Of a stretch of DNA of 64,000 bases, positions 17,260-26,493 are shown piece after piece. Below the pieces are notes generated by a model, which did not search any database, had not been told where the DNA came from, and was given only the letters and a program-made list of their open reading frames with translations. Position numbers and translations under genes: made by a program. The stretch comes from Bacillus sp. M6-12 (lineage in GTDB: Bacteria > Bacillota > Bacilli > Bacillales > DSM-1321), in contig NZ_PGVF01000016.1 in the NCBI RefSeq assembly GCF_002860285.1, forward strand, positions 205,139-269,138. The letters run 5' to 3'. Position 1 is the stretch's first letter. Each line of letters starts with the position of its first letter.

Positions 17260-18212
17260 TGGAGCTCCGAAAACAGCATGAACCAAATATTGCTCATGAC
17301 GTTCCCGACGATTGGTTCGTCCCTAAAACAAAGGACAGAGAAAAAGCGGAAGCTGTGGTGCGTCCCAGCCTTTCTTACTGGCAGGATTCCTGGCGCCGGC
17401 TGATGAAAAATAAGCTCGCGATGGCCGGTTTAATATTCTTGATTGTCTTAACTATCATGGCGATTATCGGCCCATTAATTTCACCTCATTCCGCCGGGGA
17501 CCAATCGCTGCTGAATCAAAATAAACCTCCTTCCGGTGACCACTGGTTCGGTACAGATGAATTAGGGAGAGACGTATTTACACGTACCTGGCATGGAGCA
17601 AGGGTTTCCTTATTCGTGGGTGTTGTTGCTGCTCTGATTGACTTTATTGTCGGTATCATCTATGGAGGGGTTGCCGGCTATAAAGGCGGACGAGCAGATA
17701 ATATTATGATGCGATTTATTGAAGTGCTTTACGGCCTTCCTTATTTGCTGGTTGTTATTCTTCTGGCAGTTGTAATGGGGCCGGGCCTTTCCACAATTAT
17801 CGTTGCTTTATCAGTAACAGGGTGGATCGGCATGGCAAGGATTGTCCGCGGCCAGGTGCTTCAAATGAAAAATTATGAATTTATTCTGGCTTCCAAAACA
17901 TTTGGAACCAAAACTTCACGGATCATCCGAAAAAACCTGCTTCCAAATACAATGGGCCCAATCATTGTCCAGCTGACGCTTACCGTTCCATCCGCGATTT
18001 TTGCGGAAGCGTTTTTGAGTTTCCTGGGTCTTGGTATTCAGGCTCCCCATGCAAGCTGGGGCGTGATGCTCAATGACAGTTTATCTGTAATTTTATCAGG
18101 ACATTGGTGGAGGCTTTTCTTCCCGGCATTCTTTATTTCCTTAACCATGTTCGCATTTAACGTTTTAGGGGACGGATTACAGGATGCGCTTGATCCGAAG
18201 CTGAGGAGGTAA
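17259..18212 (+). CDS. dppC: Dipeptide ABC transporter permease DppC
   Basis: 317 residues. A soluble N-terminal ~45 residues (with VPDDWFVPKTKDREKAEAV, close to B. subtilis DppC) is followed by six membrane segments. GTDELGRDVFTRTWHGARVSLFVG and the EAA loop GQVLQMKNYEFILASKTFG are diagnostic of OppC/DppC proteins. The ATG overlaps the last base of dppB; AAGGAGGGAAGG supplies the ribosome site. Paired with DppB. Confidence 0.94.
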   Translation: MELRKQHEPNIAHDVPDDWFVPKTKDREKAEAVVRPSLSYWQDSWRRLMKNKLAMAGLIFLIVLTIMAIIGPLISPHSAGDQSLLNQNKPPSGDHWFGTDELGRDVFTRTWHGARVSLFVGVVAALIDFIVGIIYGGVAGYKGGRADNIMMRFIEVLYGLPYLLVVILLAVVMGPGLSTIIVALSVTGWIGMARIVRGQVLQMKNYEFILASKTFGTKTSRIIRKNLLPNTMGPIIVQLTLTVPSAIFAEAFLSFLGLGIQAPHASWGVMLNDSLSVILSGHWWRLFFPAFFISLTMFAFNVLGDGLQDALDPKLRR

Positions 18213-18217
18213 CCATC

Positions 18218-19216
18218 ATGGAAAAAGTGCTTCAAGTAAAAAATCTTCACGTCCGTTTTAAAACCTATGGCGGGGAAGTGCAGGCAGTCCGTGGTGTCAC
18301 GTTTGATTTGCATAAAGGGGAGACCCTTGCCATTGTAGGGGAATCAGGCTGCGGAAAGAGTGTTACATCACAGACTATTATGAGGCTGATACCATCTCCT
18401 CCCGGAAGAATCACCGATGGCTCGATTATTTTTAAAGGCCGTGATTTAACGTCTATTAAAGAACCTGAGATGAGAAAAATCCGCGGTGCAGATATTTCAA
18501 TGATCTTCCAGGACCCAATGACTGCTCTTAATCCAACTCTTACTGTTGGCGAGCAGATAATGGAAGGTATCAGACAGCATGAGAATTTAAGTCAGGCAGA
18601 AGCGAAGCAAAAAGCTCTTGAGATGCTCGAACTTGTCGGCATTCCCAGCCCGGCTGCACGTTTAAAGCAATATCCGCATCAATTCAGCGGCGGGATGCGC
18701 CAGCGAATTGTGATCGCGATGGCACTTGTATGCGAGCCGGAGGTCCTGATCGCGGATGAACCAACTACAGCTCTCGATGTAACTATCCAGGCTCAAATTC
18801 TTGAATTGTTTAAATCAATACAGCAAAAAACTGGAGTTTCCATTATATTAATTACGCATGATTTGGGAGTAGTTGCCCAGGTTGCCGACCGAATTGCTGT
18901 CATGTATGCCGGGAAAATTGTGGAAACGGGAAACCGCCGTGAAATTTTTTACAATCCTCAGCACCCATACACAAGGGGGCTTTTGAATTCAGTGCCCCGG
19001 CTCGATTCGGAGGAAGCAGAGCTTGAACCGATTGCCGGTTCACCGCCTGACCTGTTCGCACCTCCGGCGGGATGTCCGTTTGCCGCACGGTGTGAATATG
19101 CAATGGAGGTTTGTGATAGAGTTTATCCATTTCAAACAAGCCTCAGCGGCGAGCATCAAGTCGATTGCTGGCTTCAGGATGAACGGGCCGGGAAGATGCT
19201 TGCATCAATGAAGTAA
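18218..19216 (+). CDS. dppD: Dipeptide ABC transporter ATPase DppD
   Basis: 332 residues. Walker A GESGCGKS (near residue 43), Q-loop [14 protein letters not shown], signature FSGGMRQR, Walker [13 protein letters not shown] and H-loop THDLG are intact. The C-terminal oligopeptide-ABC extension with four cysteines ([15 protein letters not shown], then C in QVDCW) is the iron-sulfur-type motif common to OppD/DppD ATPases. GAGGAGG... precedes the ATG five bases after the dppC stop. It works with a second ATPase, probably the one encoded at 24403. Confidence 0.94.
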   Translation: MEKVLQVKNLHVRFKTYGGEVQAVRGVTFDLHKGETLAIVGESGCGKSVTSQTIMRLIPSPPGRITDGSIIFKGRDLTSIKEPEMRKIRGADISMIFQDPMTALNPTLTVGEQIMEGIRQHENLSQAEAKQKALEMLELVGIPSPAARLKQYPHQFSGGMRQRIVIAMALVCEPEVLIADEPTTALDVTIQAQILELFKSIQQKTGVSIILITHDLGVVAQVADRIAVMYAGKIVETGNRREIFYNPQHPYTRGLLNSVPRLDSEEAELEPIAGSPPDLFAPPAGCPFAARCEYAMEVCDRVYPFQTSLSGEHQVDCWLQDERAGKMLASMK

Positions 19217-19253
19217 GACATAAATCAAACTAGGTTATTAAGGGGGAAAAAAG

Positions 19254-20885
19254 GTGAAAAAGGCATTAACACTTATTTTGTCAGCAATGCTCGTTTTTGT
19301 TTTAGCTGCCTGTACTGCGAAATCAGATACAGGAAGTGAGCCTGCTAAAGGCGATGAAGGCAAGGAAAAAAAGAAAGTTGAAAAAGTCTTAAATTTGAAT
19401 AATGGTCAAGAACCGACTTCTTTCGATCCGCCGATCGGGTTTGACTCCGTATCTTGGCAGGGACTTAATAACCTTATGGAAGGGTTAACACGCCTTGGGA
19501 AAGATCATGAGCCTGAAGCGGCAACAGCTGAAAAATGGGATGTTTCCGAAGATGGCAAAACGTATACTTTCCACATTCGCAAGGACGCAAAATGGTCAAA
19601 TGGCGACGATGTAACAGCAAACGATTTTGTTTTTGCATGGAAGCGCCTGTTGGACCCTAAAACTGGTTCAAGTGCAGCTTTCCTTGGTTATTTCATTGAA
19701 GGCGGAGAAGCCTTTAATAATGAAAAAGGTACTGCAGATGCTGTAAAAGTGAAAGCTGTAGATGCCAAAACATTTGAAGTAACGCTTACTAGTCCTCAGG
19801 AGTATTTCTTGAGCGTAATTACTAACCCTGCGTTCTTCCCTATCAATGAAAAAGTAGCAAAAGAAAATCCTGAATGGTTTGCGGAGGCTGAGAGCTTTGT
19901 CGGTAATGGTCCATTCAATTTAGAGTCCTGGGATCATGATGAGCGTATGGTATTTGTGAAAAACGAAAAATACTGGGATGCAAAAACTGTAAAGCTTGAA
20001 AAAATCAATTGGGAAATGATTGATGATACAAATACTGAGTACCAGCAGTTTAAAACAGGAGATCTTGATATTTCTGAGATTCCTTCTGAAATGAGCGAAG
20101 AGCTTTTCAAAAGCGATTTAGTCACTATCGAAGATCAGGCTGGAGAATATTTCTACCGTCTTAATGTTGGTATGAAGCCTTTCGACAACAAGAATATCCG
20201 TAAAGCATTCGCTATGGCTGTAGATCAAAAACAAATGGTTGAGTTTGTTACAAAAAATCAGGAAAAGCCTGCATACGGATTCGTTTCTCCAGGTTTCAAG
20301 GATCCATCAGGCAAGGATTTCCGTGAAGTTAATGGAGACCTGGTTAAGACAGATGCAAAAGAAGCTAAGGCCCTGCTTGAAAAAGGTATGAAAGAAGAAG
20401 GATATGACAAGCTTCCGCCAGTTACTCTGACTTACAGCACTGATGATGTTCACAAGAAAATTGCTGAAGCGCTTCAGCAAATGTTCAAAGAAAATCTTGG
20501 AGTAGACGTGAAGCTTGCCAATATGGAAGCGAACGTGTTTGCAACAGAACAGAAAGCATTCAAATTCCAGATGTCAAGAAGTTCATTCCTTGCTGACTAT
20601 GCAGACCCAATCAACTTCCTGGAAAACTTCCAGACTGGACACTCCATGAACCGTACTCAATGGAGCAATCAGCAGTATGACAATCTGATTAAACAGGCAA
20701 AGCAGGAATCAAATGAAGAGAAGCGTTTTGAGCTGATGTATCAAGCAGAAAAGATTTTGTTTGATGAAATGCCAATTATTCCGATCCACTTCTACAACCA
20801 GGTTCACTTGGTAAACAAACAAGTAACAGGCGTTGTCCGCCACCCGGTTGGATATTTAGAACTTAAGTGGGCAGATAAGAACTAA
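19254..20885 (+). CDS. dppE: Dipeptide-binding lipoprotein DppE
   Basis: 543 residues. A lipoprotein signal peptide with lipobox LAAC places the acylated cysteine at C20; the mature protein is a class SBP_bac_5 peptide-binding protein (FDPPIGFDSVSWQGLNNLMEGLTRLGKD, then WKFHIRKDAKWSNGD-like KTYTFHIRKDAKWSNGD). It starts with GTG behind AAGGGGG. It captures murein or dietary peptides at the outer face of the membrane and delivers them to DppBC. It ends the first half of the block and a terminator lies about 200 bases downstream, so the ykf genes may be expressed less or from a second promoter. Confidence 0.93.
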   Translation: MKKALTLILSAMLVFVLAACTAKSDTGSEPAKGDEGKEKKKVEKVLNLNNGQEPTSFDPPIGFDSVSWQGLNNLMEGLTRLGKDHEPEAATAEKWDVSEDGKTYTFHIRKDAKWSNGDDVTANDFVFAWKRLLDPKTGSSAAFLGYFIEGGEAFNNEKGTADAVKVKAVDAKTFEVTLTSPQEYFLSVITNPAFFPINEKVAKENPEWFAEAESFVGNGPFNLESWDHDERMVFVKNEKYWDAKTVKLEKINWEMIDDTNTEYQQFKTGDLDISEIPSEMSEELFKSDLVTIEDQAGEYFYRLNVGMKPFDNKNIRKAFAMAVDQKQMVEFVTKNQEKPAYGFVSPGFKDPSGKDFREVNGDLVKTDAKEAKALLEKGMKEEGYDKLPPVTLTYSTDDVHKKIAEALQQMFKENLGVDVKLANMEANVFATEQKAFKFQMSRSSFLADYADPINFLENFQTGHSMNRTQWSNQQYDNLIKQAKQESNEEKRFELMYQAEKILFDEMPIIPIHFYNQVHLVNKQVTGVVRHPVGYLELKWADKN

Positions 20886-20945
20886 TAAAAGAGCTTCATG
20901 TGAATATATGCGTTTTTCCCTGTACGAGCCTCGTACTGGAACAAT

Positions 20946-21060
20946 GCCTTTTGAAAGTTTACAAGGATTTTGCATAGAAAACTCGCCGATTGGCGAGCCT
21001 TGTAAAGGCGAAGACAGAGGCGTAGTTGTACTTATGCGGAGAAGAAGGAAATTACTCCTT
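20946..21060. repeat. Probable interspersed intergenic element after dppE
   Basis: The stretch begins AACAATGCCTTTTG and contains the short hairpin CTCGCCgattGGCGAG followed by a conserved-looking GAAGACAGAGGCGTAG segment. It has no open frame, differs in composition from the surrounding genes, and resembles intergenic elements I recall from related genomes; copy number cannot be checked. The region 20886-21237 otherwise holds the terminator at 21092 and the ykfA ribosome site. Confidence 0.35.
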
Positions 21061-21091
21061 TAAATAAGGGATTTATACTTTCTTATCCGCG

Positions 21092-21126
21092 AAAAAAGGG
21101 GTGTTCGGGCGAACACCCCTTTTTTT
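21092..21126 (+). terminator. Rho-independent terminator between dppE and ykfA
   Basis: GGGGTGTTCG and CGAACACCCC pair perfectly around a two-base centre, flanked by A6 on the left and T7 on the right, so it can act in both directions. It separates dppABCDE from ykfABCD. Confidence 0.92.
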
Positions 21127-21237
21127 ACATGGTCCAGCTGCGTTTTTTCCATCAGGTTAAGTATGCCAGCTTTTAATAGGAATGAAGAAAATACTTGATA
21201 CATATATCAGATTGACAGCAGGAAAGGGGGAATCTTG

Positions 21238-22158
21238 ATGGTTCGGAAACCGAAACGGCTTAAAACAGGGGATACAGTGGGAATTATTGCCCCTGCAAGC
21301 CCGCCTAACAAGGAAAATTTACAGAGGGCCCTGCAATTTTTTGAGGAACTGGGTCTTCAAGTTAAGCTTGGCAAACATCTTGATGAAACATTAGGTTATT
21401 TAGCGGGCAGTGATGAAGGCAGGCTTTCTGATTTACATGAAATGTTTGCAGATAAGAATGTTTCAGCCATTTTTAGCGCTTGCGGAGGTTATGGAACAGC
21501 TCGAATTGCCTCAGGAATTGATTACGATTTAATTCGTGGTAATCCAAAGATTTTATGGGGATACAGTGATATTACCTTTTTGCACACGGCAATTGGCAAG
21601 AAGGCAGCAATGGCCACCTTCCATGGACCGATGCTTGCATCCGATATCGGCAAAGAAGATGTTCTTCCATTAACCAAGCAAATGTTCAGTCAGCTGTTCC
21701 AGCCGCAAGACATCGTTTATACAGAGGACTTTTCTCCGTTAGAGACAATGATTGAAGGAGAAGCAGAGGGAGCCCTTACAGGAGGAAATTTATCTCTGCT
21801 TGTTAGTACGCTTGGTACTCCATTCGAATTGGATACGAGGGATAAGCTGCTGCTTATTGAAGATGTCAATGAAGAACCCCGGGCGGTGGACCGAATGCTT
21901 AACCAACTTTATATGTCCGGAAAACTTAGTGATGCAGCTGGCATTCTCGTCGCTGACTTTAACAATTGTGTGCCCGAAAGAGAACAAACGCTTACCCTGG
22001 ACGAAGTGATTGAACATTATGTAAAACTTGCAAGAAAACCGGCATTGAAAGGCTTTAATATCGGCCACTGTTCACCTAATATCGGGATTCCGCTGGGAGT
22101 AAAAGCCACATTGTCAACGTCTGCTAAACAAGTAATCATTGAAAGCGGCGTGGAATAA
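21238..22158 (+). CDS. ykfA: LD-carboxypeptidase YkfA (family S66)
   Basis: 306 residues. VGIIAPASPP at the start, the nucleophile S110 in WGYSDITFLH, and the Glu/His triad members in LLLIEDVNEEPRAVDRMLNQL and in GFNIGHCSPN identify a serine LD-carboxypeptidase (LdcA/MccF superfamily). It removes the terminal D-Ala from murein tetrapeptides in the cytosol, making tripeptide for the following enzymes. ATG at 21238 has AAAGGGGG seven bases upstream; the TTG three bases earlier is less well spaced. First gene after the terminator. Confidence 0.9.
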   Translation: MVRKPKRLKTGDTVGIIAPASPPNKENLQRALQFFEELGLQVKLGKHLDETLGYLAGSDEGRLSDLHEMFADKNVSAIFSACGGYGTARIASGIDYDLIRGNPKILWGYSDITFLHTAIGKKAAMATFHGPMLASDIGKEDVLPLTKQMFSQLFQPQDIVYTEDFSPLETMIEGEAEGALTGGNLSLLVSTLGTPFELDTRDKLLLIEDVNEEPRAVDRMLNQLYMSGKLSDAAGILVADFNNCVPEREQTLTLDEVIEHYVKLARKPALKGFNIGHCSPNIGIPLGVKATLSTSAKQVIIESGVE

Positions 22159-22377
22159 TTTCATTTTATAGTGAAAGGACCTGTCGCAGCAATTAAGCGG
22201 AAAAATAGGAATATAGTGAAAACGCAGTTCATTTATGCGAACGCAATTTTTAGGCGATCCGTAAAGTGAGCATCATGATTATAGTAAAAAGGCTGTAAAA
22301 TTTAAAACGAATATCAATAAAATGCAGAGCCCAGTTTTCGCCACAAGTCTCTGCAAACGGTGAAAGGAAATCAGTCC

Positions 22378-23487
22378 ATGAAAATACAAAGCATTGAAAC
22401 GTACCGCACAGCAGTTCCGCTGATTAAACCGTTTAAGACTGCTTTGCGGACGGTTCACACAGCTGAGGCTATCTTTGTGAAAATCAGCTGTGATAACGGA
22501 ATAACAGGGTGGGGTGAAGCCCCTCCCACCCTAGTTATCACCGGAGACAGCCTTAATAGCATAGAGGCAGCCATCCAGCAGGTCTTTAAGCCATTTTTAT
22601 TAAATAAAAGCCTGCGAAATTATGAAACTATTTTCCAGGAAATATCGTCGATTCTTGTCGGCAACCCAAGTGCAAAGGCTGCAGTGGATATGGCTATCTA
22701 TGATTGTATATCCCAGGATTGCAGACTTCCTCTTTACCAATTTCTCGGAGGCTACAGGGATGAGCTGGAAACAGACTTCACGGTTAGCGTGAATAGCCCT
22801 GAAGAGATGGGAGAGGATGCTGTTTCTTATATTTCCAAAGGGTTTAATGTGTTAAAGGTAAAGGTAGGAAAAGATGAGATTGCAACTGACATTGAACGCA
22901 TTCAGGAGATCCGCAGCCGGGTCGGCAAAGGCATTAAGATAAGGCTGGATGCCAATCAGGGCTGGAAGCCAAAAGATGCAGTAAGGGCGATCAGAAAAAT
23001 GGAAGATATCGGCCTTGATATCGAATTGGTCGAACAGCCCGTTAAAGCTGCAGATATTGAGGGACTAAAGATGGTCTCTGATTCAGTGGAAACATTGATA
23101 ATGGCCGACGAGAGTATTTTTACTCCAAAGCAGGCTTACGAAGTTTTGAAAACACGCAGTGCTGATCTCATTAATATCAAGCTAATGAAAGCAGGCGGTA
23201 TTTATCAGGCAGAAACAATTAACAAAATGGCTGAGGTTTGCGGAGTTGAATGCATGGTAGGAAGCATGATTGAAACGAAGCTTGGTATATCGGCAGCTGC
23301 CCATTTTGCTGCAAGCAAAAAGAACATCACTCGTTTTGATTTTGATGCGCCTCTCATGCTCGCCGAGGAAATCATTGATGGGGGCATTCAATATAATGGC
23401 AGGTTAATAACCATGCCGCAAAGTCCGGGATTGGGCATCAAACACATACATGTTCAAGGAGGAGTTTCTCTTGGCAGCACAAAGTAA
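22378..23487 (+). CDS. ykfB: L-Ala-D/L-Glu epimerase YkfB
   Basis: 369 residues of the muconate-lactonising subgroup of the enolase superfamily. Residues closely follow B. subtilis YkfB: WGEAPPTLVITGDS, the catalytic Lys pair in LKVKVGKD, metal ligands in RLDANQGW, VEQPV and MADESIF, and the second base Lys in NIKLMKAGG. It epimerises L-Ala-D-Glu to L-Ala-L-Glu so that normal peptidases can finish the job. ATG at 22378 follows AAAGGAA; an in-frame GTG at 22360 lacks a site. The gene overlaps ykfC by 17 bases. The 219 bases before it show no further gene. Confidence 0.94.
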   Translation: MKIQSIETYRTAVPLIKPFKTALRTVHTAEAIFVKISCDNGITGWGEAPPTLVITGDSLNSIEAAIQQVFKPFLLNKSLRNYETIFQEISSILVGNPSAKAAVDMAIYDCISQDCRLPLYQFLGGYRDELETDFTVSVNSPEEMGEDAVSYISKGFNVLKVKVGKDEIATDIERIQEIRSRVGKGIKIRLDANQGWKPKDAVRAIRKMEDIGLDIELVEQPVKAADIEGLKMVSDSVETLIMADESIFTPKQAYEVLKTRSADLINIKLMKAGGIYQAETINKMAEVCGVECMVGSMIETKLGISAAAHFAASKKNITRFDFDAPLMLAEEIIDGGIQYNGRLITMPQSPGLGIKHIHVQGGVSLGSTK

Positions 23488-24400
23488 ATGGGTGGTAAGT
23501 GTTCCGGTTGCAACGCTCTGGACGTCTTATGATTCTCCGCGGGAAATAGATTCAGCAGCTCTTGGAAGCAAACCTGATTATGAAGCATGGCTGGAAAAGC
23601 TGACATATGAAACAAGGCTTGAGCTTTGCAATAGCAATTTGGTCCAATCACAGGTTTTGTATGGTCAGGAAGTAATTGTGATTGAGCAAAGAGACAGCTG
23701 GGCCCATGTACTTGTCCCAGAACAGCCATCTGGCAAGGATGAGCGCGGCTATCCAGGATGGATTCCGCTTGAACAGCTAATATCAGTATCCGAGTGGGAA
23801 ATTGAGAATGGCCCTGTTGCTGAAGTAAGGAGCAAAAAGGCAAAGCTTTCAAGGGAGAATGGCCTAGGAGAGCTTGAACTTAGCTACCAGACCTTTTTGC
23901 CGGTTCTGGAAGAGCAAGAAGAGGTTATCATTGTGCAAACGCCTGATGGGACAGGTTCCCTTTCAGCTCAGGATGTTAGAGTATCTGCTTCTTATTCCAG
24001 CAGAAGAAAGGGAAGCGGAAGTGACATTGCAGACGAGGGCGAAAGATTTCTGGGGCTGCCGTATTTATGGGGCGGCATGAGCAGCTATGGCCTTGATTGT
24101 TCTGGGTTTAGTTATACAATGTGCAAAGCGAACGGCTATACGATTCCGCGCGATGCCCATGAACAGGCGTCAGACGGTAAAGAAGCAGATTTAAATGATC
24201 TTCAAAAAGGGGATTTATTGTTCTTTGCATATGAGGAAGGCAAGGGATTCATCCATCACGTGGGAATTTACTATGGCGATGGGCAATTATTACATTCTCC
24301 AAAGACGGGAAAAACGGTTGAAATCATTCCATTAGCAGGTACTATTTATGAAAAAGAACTTTGTGCAGCTAGGCGTTATGGGCAGGATACGGAGGAATAA
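23471..24400 (+). CDS. ykfC: gamma-D-glutamyl-L-diamino acid endopeptidase YkfC (NlpC/P60)
   Basis: 309 residues from the TTG at 23471, preferred because AAGGAGGAG lies eight bases before it, inside the end of ykfB. Two SH3b-like domains (~1-180) precede the NlpC/P60 domain: GLPYLWGGMSSYGLDCSGF with catalytic C210, FIHHVGIYYG with H262/H263, and LHSPKTGKTVEI. No signal peptide is present, so it acts in the cytosol and cuts L-Ala-gamma-D-Glu from diaminopimelate in imported murein tripeptide, yielding the dipeptide substrate of YkfB. Confidence 0.93.
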   Translation: MAAQSKWVVSVPVATLWTSYDSPREIDSAALGSKPDYEAWLEKLTYETRLELCNSNLVQSQVLYGQEVIVIEQRDSWAHVLVPEQPSGKDERGYPGWIPLEQLISVSEWEIENGPVAEVRSKKAKLSRENGLGELELSYQTFLPVLEEQEEVIIVQTPDGTGSLSAQDVRVSASYSSRRKGSGSDIADEGERFLGLPYLWGGMSSYGLDCSGFSYTMCKANGYTIPRDAHEQASDGKEADLNDLQKGDLLFFAYEEGKGFIHHVGIYYGDGQLLHSPKTGKTVEIIPLAGTIYEKELCAARRYGQDTEE

Positions 24401-24402
24401 AC

Positions 24403-25413
24403 ATGAATAAACAAGTTCTTTTAGAAGTCAATCAATTAAAGAAGCATTTTCATTTGGGCAAGGATTCCACACTAAAGGCAGTGGACGGCATTTCTTTTCA
24501 GATTCATAAAGGAGAAACTTTTGGGATTGTCGGAGAATCAGGATGCGGTAAGTCTACGGCAGGAAGAACCATCATAGGTTTATATGACAGCACAGATGGA
24601 GATGTAATTTTTAACGGCAAGAATGTCCACAGCATGAATGACAAAGAGCGGTTTGATTTCCATAAAAATATGCAAATGATTTTTCAGGATCCCTATGCTT
24701 CTTTGAATCCTCGTTCGACGGTCAGCGAGATTATTGCCGAGCCAATGGAAGTGCACGGTTTGTATCCGAACAAGCAGGAACGCCAGGAGCGGATTTATCA
24801 GCTGCTTGAGGACGTAGGGCTAAACAGAGATCATGCTAACCGGTATCCTCATGAATTCAGCGGAGGGCAGCGGCAGCGGATAGGGATAGCACGCGCGCTG
24901 GCGCTTGATCCTGAGTTTATTATTGCAGACGAACCAATATCAGCGCTTGATGTATCCGTCCAGGCCCAGGTCGTTAATTTGCTGAAAAGACTTCAGCAGG
25001 AAAAAGGCCTGACCTATTTGTTTATTGCGCATGATCTTTCAATGGTAAAGCAAATCAGCACAAGAATTGCGGTTATGTACCTGGGGCATATTGTGGAACT
25101 GACAAGCAGCAGCGAGCTTTACAAAAAACCGCTGCATCCATATACTCAAGCCCTGCTTTCAGCAATTCCGATTCCGGATCCGGATGTGGAGGATAAACGG
25201 GAACGAATTTTACTAAAAGGAGAAATTCCAAGCCCGATTGATCCTCCAAGCGGCTGCGTTTTCAGGACTAGGTGCCAATACGCGATGGAAGCATGTGCCC
25301 AGATTAAGCCGGAATGGCAGGAGGCTGAGGAAGGACATTTTGTAGCGTGCCATCTTTATAATAAAAAAATTACTGGTGACAATGACCATTCTCAAGTGGC
25401 GGTTGCCAAATAA
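24403..25413 (+). CDS. ykfD: Peptide ABC transporter ATPase YkfD (DppF/OppF type)
   Basis: 336 residues. Walker [10 protein letters not shown]-loop MIFQDPYASLNPRSTV (the YASLNPR form is typical of OppF/DppF), signature FSGGQRQR, Walker B FIIADEPISALD, H-loop AHDLS, and the C-terminal cysteine cluster GCVFRTRCQYAMEAC. Starts three bases after the ykfC stop. Since dppABCDE has only one ATPase gene, this is probably the second half of the heterodimeric motor. Confidence 0.92.
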   Translation: MNKQVLLEVNQLKKHFHLGKDSTLKAVDGISFQIHKGETFGIVGESGCGKSTAGRTIIGLYDSTDGDVIFNGKNVHSMNDKERFDFHKNMQMIFQDPYASLNPRSTVSEIIAEPMEVHGLYPNKQERQERIYQLLEDVGLNRDHANRYPHEFSGGQRQRIGIARALALDPEFIIADEPISALDVSVQAQVVNLLKRLQQEKGLTYLFIAHDLSMVKQISTRIAVMYLGHIVELTSSSELYKKPLHPYTQALLSAIPIPDPDVEDKRERILLKGEIPSPIDPPSGCVFRTRCQYAMEACAQIKPEWQEAEEGHFVACHLYNKKITGDNDHSQVAVAK

Positions 25414-25427
25414 GAAGGTATTCCACA

Positions 25428-26222
25428 ATGAATATTATTGACTTGGAAAAAGCTGTCAAAATTGAAATTGAGAAGTGTTCCGGCCGTGTTGGCCTCTACT
25501 TGGAATTGGACGGAGGGACAATTGAACATAACAGCAACGAAGTTTTCCGTTCAGCCAGTTTAATCAAGGTTCCTATTTTAGTAGAAGGCTTTAGACAAAA
25601 GGAAGAGGGCCGTATTCACCTTAACCAGCCAGTCACTATCCAGCGGCGGGATAAAGTTGGCGGGTCCGGAGTACTACAGGTTCTTTCAGATAAGTCCTTC
25701 ATGACATTGAAGGATATTATGACATTAATGATCATTGTTTCGGATAATACAGCCACGAATGTTATGATTGATTTGCTTGGCATGGATTCAATCAATCGTA
25801 CCATCAAGGAGTTAGGGCTTGAGAAAACTATACTGGAGCGGAAGATGATGGATTTCCAGGCAGCGGAACAAGGGAAGGATAACCTTACCTGTGCGGCTGA
25901 TATGGCCCTTTGTCTGAAAGCGATCCAGGAAGCATCATTTTTATCTGATGAAAGCAGCAGGGAAATGGCAGATATATTGAAAAATCAGCAATTCCTTGAT
26001 AAACTGCCGGCCATGATGGATCTTGATAAGGTTGCTGTAGCAGGAAAAACCGGTGGTCTGCACTGCATTGAACATGACTGTGCCATTATTAGATATGGCG
26101 AAAAAGTTGCCTATGCTGCCGTGCTTAGCGATGAACTGCCATCGAAAGAAGACGGACGGCGAACAATCAGCGCCATTGGAAAACTCATTTTTGACTTCAT
26201 GGTTCAAAATAGTGAGCGGTAA
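25428..26222 (+). CDS. Cytosolic class A beta-lactamase-fold serine hydrolase
   Basis: 264 residues. The penicilloyl-serine triad is complete: S44-L-I-K47 (SxxK), SDN at 105-107, and KTG in VAVAGKTGGLH near 208-210. There is no signal peptide, whereas true beta-lactamases and penicillin-binding proteins are exported. The gene is last in the ykf unit, 14 bases after ykfD, and is followed by a terminator. This context suggests an amide or D,D/L,D-peptide hydrolase acting on imported murein fragments rather than a resistance enzyme; the Omega-loop region carries LERKMMD rather than the usual ExxLN of class A enzymes. Activity is inferred only. Confidence 0.8.
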   Translation: MNIIDLEKAVKIEIEKCSGRVGLYLELDGGTIEHNSNEVFRSASLIKVPILVEGFRQKEEGRIHLNQPVTIQRRDKVGGSGVLQVLSDKSFMTLKDIMTLMIIVSDNTATNVMIDLLGMDSINRTIKELGLEKTILERKMMDFQAAEQGKDNLTCAADMALCLKAIQEASFLSDESSREMADILKNQQFLDKLPAMMDLDKVAVAGKTGGLHCIEHDCAIIRYGEKVAYAAVLSDELPSKEDGRRTISAIGKLIFDFMVQNSER

Positions 26223-26269
26223 AAACAGATTAGTCATAGGGACAAAGAAAGCGTAAAATTCACACTCTA

Positions 26270-26308
26270 ACAAGCTATTTCCAACTGGGAAATAGCTTGT
26301 TTTATTTT
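26270..26308 (+). terminator. Terminator of the ykf unit
   Basis: AACAAGCTATTTCC pairs with GGAAATAGCTTGTT around a five-base loop, followed by TTATTTTA. The remaining bases to 26493 contain no recognisable gene. Confidence 0.9.
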
Positions 26309-26493
26309 AAAAAACAAGTAATAGTTTTGGCAATGGACAATAACCCTGCATTTAGTTCGCGCTTGATCAAGAAGTTCTCAAATGAAACCTGATGAATAAA
26401 AAAACAGCAGTATACCGGTGTTTTTACCCGCACAATCTGCTAAGTATTTGAATTTATTAGCTTTATAGAGACAGTGTAAGGTAGTGTGAAACT

